Assembly: GCA_902764045.1 (NCBI GenBank)
Contig: CACWUI010000132.1
Coordinates: 1 to 9,344, forward strand
Length of the DNA stretch: 9,344 bases
Direction: 5' to 3'
DNA from: an uncultured Lachnospiraceae bacterium
GTDB taxonomy: Bacteria > Bacillota > Clostridia > Lachnospirales > Lachnospiraceae
Position numbers and translations under genes: made by a program. Within the stretch, counting starts at the first letter, position 1. The number at the start of each line of letters is the position of its first letter. This document shows, piece after piece, positions 5,826 through 9,344 of this stretch. The notes below the pieces were generated by a model that did not search any database, was not told the origin of the DNA, and saw nothing but the letters and a program-made list of their open reading frames with translations.

Positions 5826-6157
5826 TTATCAATACCGATGAAAAATACCTTATAAAATTTTTCCAACGCCTCAAACAGTTCAAACTTTTCCTTCTGCATT
5901 TCATGCACAAGAAGACCTGCGCTTATCTCGTCATAAGTGATATCCTCTTCATCCGAGCTTGTGCGCACCAAAAGATTCCCCTCTTCGTCAAACTCAAGAG
6001 AAATAAGACCACCGCACTCTTCGGTAAAGATCACGCACATTATCTGAAGTTCTTTTTTTATGTTTGAAGGCAATTTATCAAAACGTGGGTTAAAATAATA
6101 TTTCTTATCATACGCGCTTGCCGCGCAAAGTGTTCTTTCGCCCGATCCGCTTATCAT
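5819..6157 (-). CDS. DUF6145-like small protein of unknown function
   Basis: A 112-residue soluble protein with no signal peptide or TM helix. Recognisable features are CAASAYDKKYYFNPRFDKLP near the N-terminus, ELQIMCVIFTEECGG, the acidic LEFDEEGNL strand and a C-terminal helix EKFELFEALEKFYKVFFIG. I recall proteins of this kind as DUF6145, found in Lachnospiraceae next to dihydrouridine synthase genes. The function is not known. The start is fixed by an ATGA overlap with the ornithine carbamoyltransferase stop and by GGGAGA 6 bases upstream. Its own stop overlaps the dus start by 7 bases, so all three genes are translationally coupled. Two clustered Cys (C11, C41 region) are not arranged as a metal site. 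Confidence 0.75.
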   Translation of the reverse strand: MISGSGERTLCAASAYDKKYYFNPRFDKLPSNIKKELQIMCVIFTEECGGLISLEFDEEGNLLVRTSSDEEDITYDEISAGLLVHEMQKEKFELFEALEKFYKVFFIGIDKC

Positions 6158-7161
6158 GATCTGTCTCCCGGGTCTGCACCAAGTGTTGCGGCTATCACAG
6201 CCTTTATGGTATGCATGCGGTTCTCTGCCTCTTCAAATACCACGGACTGAGAACTCCTGAACACTTCATCGGAAACCTCCATGTCACATATCCCGAACCT
6301 TTCATGCAGATCCTTTGCAATGCTTGTATTTAAGTCATGGAAAGACGGAAGGCAGTGCATAAATATTGCATGAGGCGCCGCCTTCTTCATAAGGTCTGCA
6401 TTTACCTGATAAGGCATCATATCCCTTATCCTCTCCTCCCACTTCTCATAAGGCTCTCCCATGGAGACCCACACATCCGTATAGATCACGTCTGCCCCTT
6501 CGGCACAATCAATGTCTTTGCTGGTGTTAACGGAGCCACCGCTTTCCTTCGCCCATTCACTGCATTTGCCGGTCAGCTCCTCATCGGGAAAATATTTATC
6601 ATCCGGAGCACAGGCTGTAAAATGCATACCCATTTTGGCGCTTGCAACCATCCATGAATTCCCCATGTTATAACGGGCATCCCCGAAATACACTATCTTT
6701 TTGCCCTGCAGGTCCCCCAGTTTTTCCTTAATGGTCATCATATCAGCAAGAAGCTGGGTAGGATGAAATTCGTTTGTCAGACCGTTCCATACCGGAACAT
6801 ACGCCGCTTCCGCGATCTGCTCCACTTTAGCCTGCTCAAAGCCTCTGTACTCGATGCCGTCAAACATGGTGGTAAGAACCTTAGCTGTATCCTCTATGCT
6901 CTCTTTTTTTCCGATCTGGGAGCCGCTTGAATCAAGGTATGTGGTGCCCATACCCAGATCATGGGCTGCCACCTCAAACGAACATCGGGTACGTGTGCTT
7001 GTTTTTTCAAAAATAAGGGCAATGTTTTTTCCGATAAAAGGCTGCCATACCTCGCCTTTTCTTTTCATGTCCTTAAGCCTTACCGACAGATCCAGTAAAT
7101 ATTCAATCTCTTCTTTTGTGTAATCGCAAAGCGTAAGAAGATCACGTCCCTTTAAATCCAT
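6154..7161 (-). CDS. argF: Ornithine carbamoyltransferase
   Basis: Makes citrulline from ornithine and carbamoyl phosphate in arginine synthesis (or runs in reverse in the deiminase pathway). The 335 residues are the normal length. Key motifs are all present: STRTR (55-59) for carbamoyl phosphate, FHPTQ with HPTQ at 133-136, the SMG loop (233-235) for ornithine, and HCLP (269-272) with the catalytic Cys270. ATG at 7161 is preceded by AAAGGACGG about 8 bases away. It is the first gene of a coupled operon with the DUF6145-like and dihydrouridine synthase genes. The text EKTSTRTRCSFEVAAHDLGMG is shared by both anabolic and ArcB-type enzymes. No arcA or arcC is adjacent and an arginine-box-like operator lies in the promoter, so I favour the anabolic role. 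Confidence 0.95.
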   Translation of the reverse strand: MDLKGRDLLTLCDYTKEEIEYLLDLSVRLKDMKRKGEVWQPFIGKNIALIFEKTSTRTRCSFEVAAHDLGMGTTYLDSSGSQIGKKESIEDTAKVLTTMFDGIEYRGFEQAKVEQIAEAAYVPVWNGLTNEFHPTQLLADMMTIKEKLGDLQGKKIVYFGDARYNMGNSWMVASAKMGMHFTACAPDDKYFPDEELTGKCSEWAKESGGSVNTSKDIDCAEGADVIYTDVWVSMGEPYEKWEERIRDMMPYQVNADLMKKAAPHAIFMHCLPSFHDLNTSIAKDLHERFGICDMEVSDEVFRSSQSVVFEEAENRMHTIKAVIAATLGADPGDRS

Positions 7162-7206
7162 AGTGTTTTCCGTCCTTTTTCAGAATGTATAATTATGCTT
7201 AATTTT

Positions 7207-7230
7207 TGAATATTATAGCATATTTATTCA
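7207..7230 (-). promoter_or_regulatory. Possible arginine-repressor operator (ARG box-like) over the argF promoter
   Basis: Two overlapping 14-base sites resemble the TGAAT-N4-ATTCA core: TGAATATTATAGCA (7207-7220 on the plus strand) and TGAATAAATATGCT (minus strand, 7217-7230). Each has one perfect half and one weak half. They lie on and just upstream of the argF -10 box, where ArgR/AhrC binding would block transcription. AT-rich DNA gives such matches by chance, so this is tentative. Confidence 0.3.
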
Positions 7231-7239
7231 TTTATGCAA
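7212..7239 (-). promoter_or_regulatory. Promoter of the argF operon
   Basis: On the minus strand TTGCAT (7234-7239), 16 bases, TATAAT (7212-7217), about 50 bases upstream of the argF ATG. A GCATA/TATGC dyad of 20 bases falls between the two hexamers. Confidence 0.6.
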
Positions 7240-7241
7240 GT

Positions 7242-7269
7242 TTGACTTTTTACCCTTTTGTCTTATAAT
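7242..7269 (+). promoter_or_regulatory. Promoter of the DtxR-type regulator gene
   Basis: TTGACT (7242-7247), 16 bases, TATAAT (7264-7269) on the plus strand, about 37 bases before the ATG at 7306. It is divergent from and adjacent to the argF promoter; the two -35 boxes are 2 bases apart. I see no evident iron or manganese box. Confidence 0.6.
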
Positions 7270-7305
7270 TACACTAATGACAGACGAAACGGAAAGGAGT
7301 CTCAC

Positions 7306-7680
7306 ATGCACGAAATTCAGGAATCAGGGGAAATGTATCTTGAAACCATTCTTATTCTTTCTAAAAAGAAAGCGAATGTACGCTCAATAGATGTCGCCAC
7401 TTACATGAACTACAGCAAGCCCAGTATCAGCCGGGGAATAGGCATACTTAAGGATGACGGATATGTCATCGTTGATGAAGCCGGATTTCTAAAGCTTACC
7501 GATTCGGGGCGTGCCATTGCTGAAAAAATATATGAAAGACATCAGGTGCTGTCTACATTTTTCACATCTATGGGGATCGACGAAGATACGGCTTCCAGGG
7601 ATGCCTGCCGTATTGAACATGTGATAAGCGACGAGACTTTTGAGGCTATAAAACAGTTTATGGATGAGCATAAGATGTGA
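7306..7680 (+). CDS. DtxR/MntR-family metal-dependent transcriptional regulator
   Basis: A 124-residue DNA-binding repressor with an N-terminal winged helix (about 8-70; the recognition helix is near SKPSISRGIGIL) and a metal-binding dimerisation domain (about 72-124), but no SH3-like third domain. Length is MntR-like. The metal ligands match the DtxR/IdeR pattern instead: M10 in EMYLETI, H79 in ERHQVL, and C101, E104, H105 in DACRIEHVISDE. B. subtilis MntR has Asp and Glu at the Met and Cys positions. By that comparison iron sensing is more likely than manganese; this is inference. I choose ATG at 7306, because AAAGGAG lies 6-7 bases upstream. An earlier in-frame start at 7258 would lie inside the promoter -10. 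No transporter target gene is in the window, and a strong terminator follows. Confidence 0.9.
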   Translation: MHEIQESGEMYLETILILSKKKANVRSIDVATYMNYSKPSISRGIGILKDDGYVIVDEAGFLKLTDSGRAIAEKIYERHQVLSTFFTSMGIDEDTASRDACRIEHVISDETFEAIKQFMDEHKM

Positions 7681-7716
7681 TATCAAAAAAACCGGCTTAC
7701 GCCGGTTTTTTTGATA
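7681..7716. terminator. Bidirectional terminator between the regulator and the LCP gene
   Basis: A perfect 16-base-pair hairpin: TATCAAAAAAACCGGC, loop TTAC, and its exact complement. The A and T runs inside the arms let it end transcripts from both converging genes. It starts immediately after the regulator stop and ends 15 bases from the LCP gene stop. Confidence 0.9.
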
Positions 7717-7731
7717 CGTCAAAGACTGTTA

Positions 7732-9309
7732 TCAGTCGTAATCCTCGTCTTCATCCTCATCATAATAATCATTATTATTTCCGTAATACACTTTATAATT
7801 ATCATAATAGGAATTCTCATGACCCTGCGTGGTGGTAGGCTCCTGGTATGTATCCTCGTTCTTTACCTGCTCCATCATGTCTTTTGCATTTTGAACTGTA
7901 TAAAGATCAGGCATAGCCACATACAGATAACTGAAGGGCTCTGAGAAAGATGTTCGCTTTTCGCCTTCACCCTCAACCGCATAAGAATCTATCTTCCACT
8001 CGTCAGAACCGGATATCTCCATGTTAATAAGTTTCTTTATAAGATCCTCAGGCATGGATGTCTGGAAGGAATCCGCCAGAGTTCCGAATATGTTCTGGTA
8101 ATTGGTAAGTATCTCGGGAGAAGACGTAAGCTTCTTTACAACAGCCTCAATAATGGCCATGTGATCCTTTCCACGCTGGTTATCTCCTTCGATAAATGCG
8201 TGACGCTCTCTGGCAAAGAAAAGCGCCGCCTCACCGTTCAAATGGTTCATACCCTCTTCATAGGTATATTCCGGATTCAGCGTCGAGGTAAACTCATAAT
8301 CCGACTTTACATCAATACCGCCTATGGTATCGATTATCTTTTCAAAGCCGGAGAAATTCATACGCAGGTAATAATCAACCTTTGTGTCATAAAGCATCTC
8401 CAGGGTTCCCATGGAATTCTCAACGCCGTAGATAGCCGCATGCGTAAGCTTATCCTGGACCCCGTCACTGTTGGGAAGGGGAACATAATAATCTCTGGGT
8501 GTGTTAATAAGAAGAATGTGCTTGCTCTTGAGGTTTACCACTGCAAGTACGTTTACGTCGCTCCGGCTGGTCTGCATAACGTCACCGAAAGTATCAATAC
8601 CGCTGAGATAAAGAGTAAACACGTCCACATCGGATACCTTTTCGGGATCCTTTTTAACTATGGTCTCAACATCAACGGAGTAAATTATACGTATCTTATC
8701 GGAAAATCCCTCATAACCTTCGATCTCGGATATCATCTTGGGATACTCGCTGTTCATGATAATAGCGGAAACCTTACCCTCAAGAAGAGACTTGGCAAGA
8801 CCTGTCATTCCCGTTTCCTGATTGTAAGATACTCCCACAACCTTGGAATCAATATCCGATTTCATCTTCTCAAGCTGCTGGGGATCCATGGTGGATGAAA
8901 ATGAAAGTCTCTCTCCCGTAAGATCTTCTATGGACTGAATGCTGCTGTCCTTGAGCACGGCAACCTGCATGGTGGTAATATTAACGGTCTCCTCGGCAGA
9001 AACCCTGTTTATAAGCTTGCCTACTTTATCTGAAAAATTGATACCGTAAACGAGAGCACCGGACACTATGGCCGTGATCAAAAGCATGACCACGCTTCCC
9101 CATTTATTTTTAAATGCAAGCATGCTCAAAGCCGTGATCCCGGCAAAGCCTATAATGTAAAAAGGCAAATACTTGAAAGGGAAGATCTGCTGACCGTTCA
9201 TCATAAAGAAAAAGATAAAGGCCAGCGCGATCATGGCGCATGTTACTATCGCAAGTGCAACTCTAAGAGGAACAAATTTCCCGCGGGAACCTCTTTCAGA
9301 ATAATTCAT
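7732..9309 (-). CDS. LCP (LytR-CpsA-Psr) family cell-wall glycopolymer ligase with an extra extracellular domain
   Basis: The family attaches lipid-linked glycopolymers (teichoic acid-like or capsular) to peptidoglycan on the outer face of the membrane. The 525 residues contain three predicted TM helices (about 15-37, 45-66, 70-91). Next is a region at about 110-225 that reads like a periplasmic-binding-protein fold (TTMQVAVLKDSSIQSIEDLTG; SLLEGKVSAIIMNSEYPKM). The LCP domain starts at about 228 (LYLSGIDTFG, SRSD at 247-250, INTPRD with R271, INTIGGID-like IIDTIGGIDV, FFARERHAF, GDNQRGKDH). The conserved Arg/Asp residues for pyrophosphate lipid binding are visible. The tail after about 490 is Asn/Tyr-rich and ends in an acidic DEDEDEDYD. 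ATG at 9309 has GGAG 11 bases upstream, slightly long. Many LCP proteins have one TM helix and no such insert, so this is a larger architecture. The glycopolymer cannot be named. Confidence 0.9.
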   Translation of the reverse strand: MNYSERGSRGKFVPLRVALAIVTCAMIALAFIFFFMMNGQQIFPFKYLPFYIIGFAGITALSMLAFKNKWGSVVMLLITAIVSGALVYGINFSDKVGKLINRVSAEETVNITTMQVAVLKDSSIQSIEDLTGERLSFSSTMDPQQLEKMKSDIDSKVVGVSYNQETGMTGLAKSLLEGKVSAIIMNSEYPKMISEIEGYEGFSDKIRIIYSVDVETIVKKDPEKVSDVDVFTLYLSGIDTFGDVMQTSRSDVNVLAVVNLKSKHILLINTPRDYYVPLPNSDGVQDKLTHAAIYGVENSMGTLEMLYDTKVDYYLRMNFSGFEKIIDTIGGIDVKSDYEFTSTLNPEYTYEEGMNHLNGEAALFFARERHAFIEGDNQRGKDHMAIIEAVVKKLTSSPEILTNYQNIFGTLADSFQTSMPEDLIKKLINMEISGSDEWKIDSYAVEGEGEKRTSFSEPFSYLYVAMPDLYTVQNAKDMMEQVKNEDTYQEPTTTQGHENSYYDNYKVYYGNNNDYYDEDEDEDYD

Positions 9310-9344
9310 TTATATATAATCTCCGCTTTTTATTATTTAATACT

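Noticed and set aside
8161..8898. Long plus-strand frame of 245 codons opposite the LCP gene
   Set aside because: It lies wholly antisense to a well-supported LCP gene, has no recognisable motif and no convincing ribosome site.
1..9344. CRISPR array, tRNA or rRNA gene, prophage or transposase gene
   Set aside because: No regularly spaced direct repeats, cloverleaf, rRNA-like sequence or transposase frame was seen; the only repeats are the palindromic elements reported.

Overview
The window looks like a chromosomal stretch of a Gram-positive Clostridia genome, most likely a Lachnospiraceae relative. The grounds are moderate GC with AT-rich intergenic regions, strong Shine-Dalgarno sites, TATAAT-type promoters, cell-wall genes of Gram-positive type (LCP ligase, secreted coiled-coil hydrolase), a DegV protein, and the order ornithine carbamoyltransferase - DUF6145-like - dihydrouridine synthase. 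This is inference from protein families, not a database match.

Layout. Bases 1-2155 (minus) hold a two-gene operon: a double zinc-ribbon membrane protein, whose frame is broken between its two ribbons, followed by a TPM-domain membrane protein that runs off the left edge. These resemble YdjG and YdjH of Bacillus. Bases 2156-2476 are a non-coding leader/intergenic region carrying two adjacent palindromic repeat units and back-to-back promoters. Bases 2477-3352 (plus) encode a DegV-family fatty-acid-binding protein. Bases 3493-4778 (plus) encode a secreted coiled-coil peptidoglycan hydrolase, frame-broken in its Thr/Ala/Pro linker. A bidirectional terminator separates it from the minus-strand operon at 4819-7161: ornithine carbamoyltransferase, then a DUF6145-like protein, then a dihydrouridine synthase. 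The last of these has both a short deletion near its start and an in-frame palindromic repeat in its C-terminal part. Divergent promoters at about 7200-7270 serve that operon and a DtxR-type metal regulator (7306-7680, plus). A second, perfectly symmetric terminator separates the regulator from a large LCP-family membrane protein (7732-9309, minus).

The most notable signals are a dispersed palindromic repeat (GGGGACGGTT... / ...AACCGTCCCC, with an inner GTCTCCC/GGGAGAC stem) and three reading-frame lesions. Two copies of the repeat are in the 2.2-2.3 kb leader and one is inside the dihydrouridine synthase gene, where it adds about 19 in-frame residues. The three lesions in three genes all have the same phase (loss of 1 mod 3 bases). 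They may be real decay or consensus errors, and the sequence alone cannot decide. No CRISPR array, rRNA, tRNA, prophage or complete transposase gene was seen.
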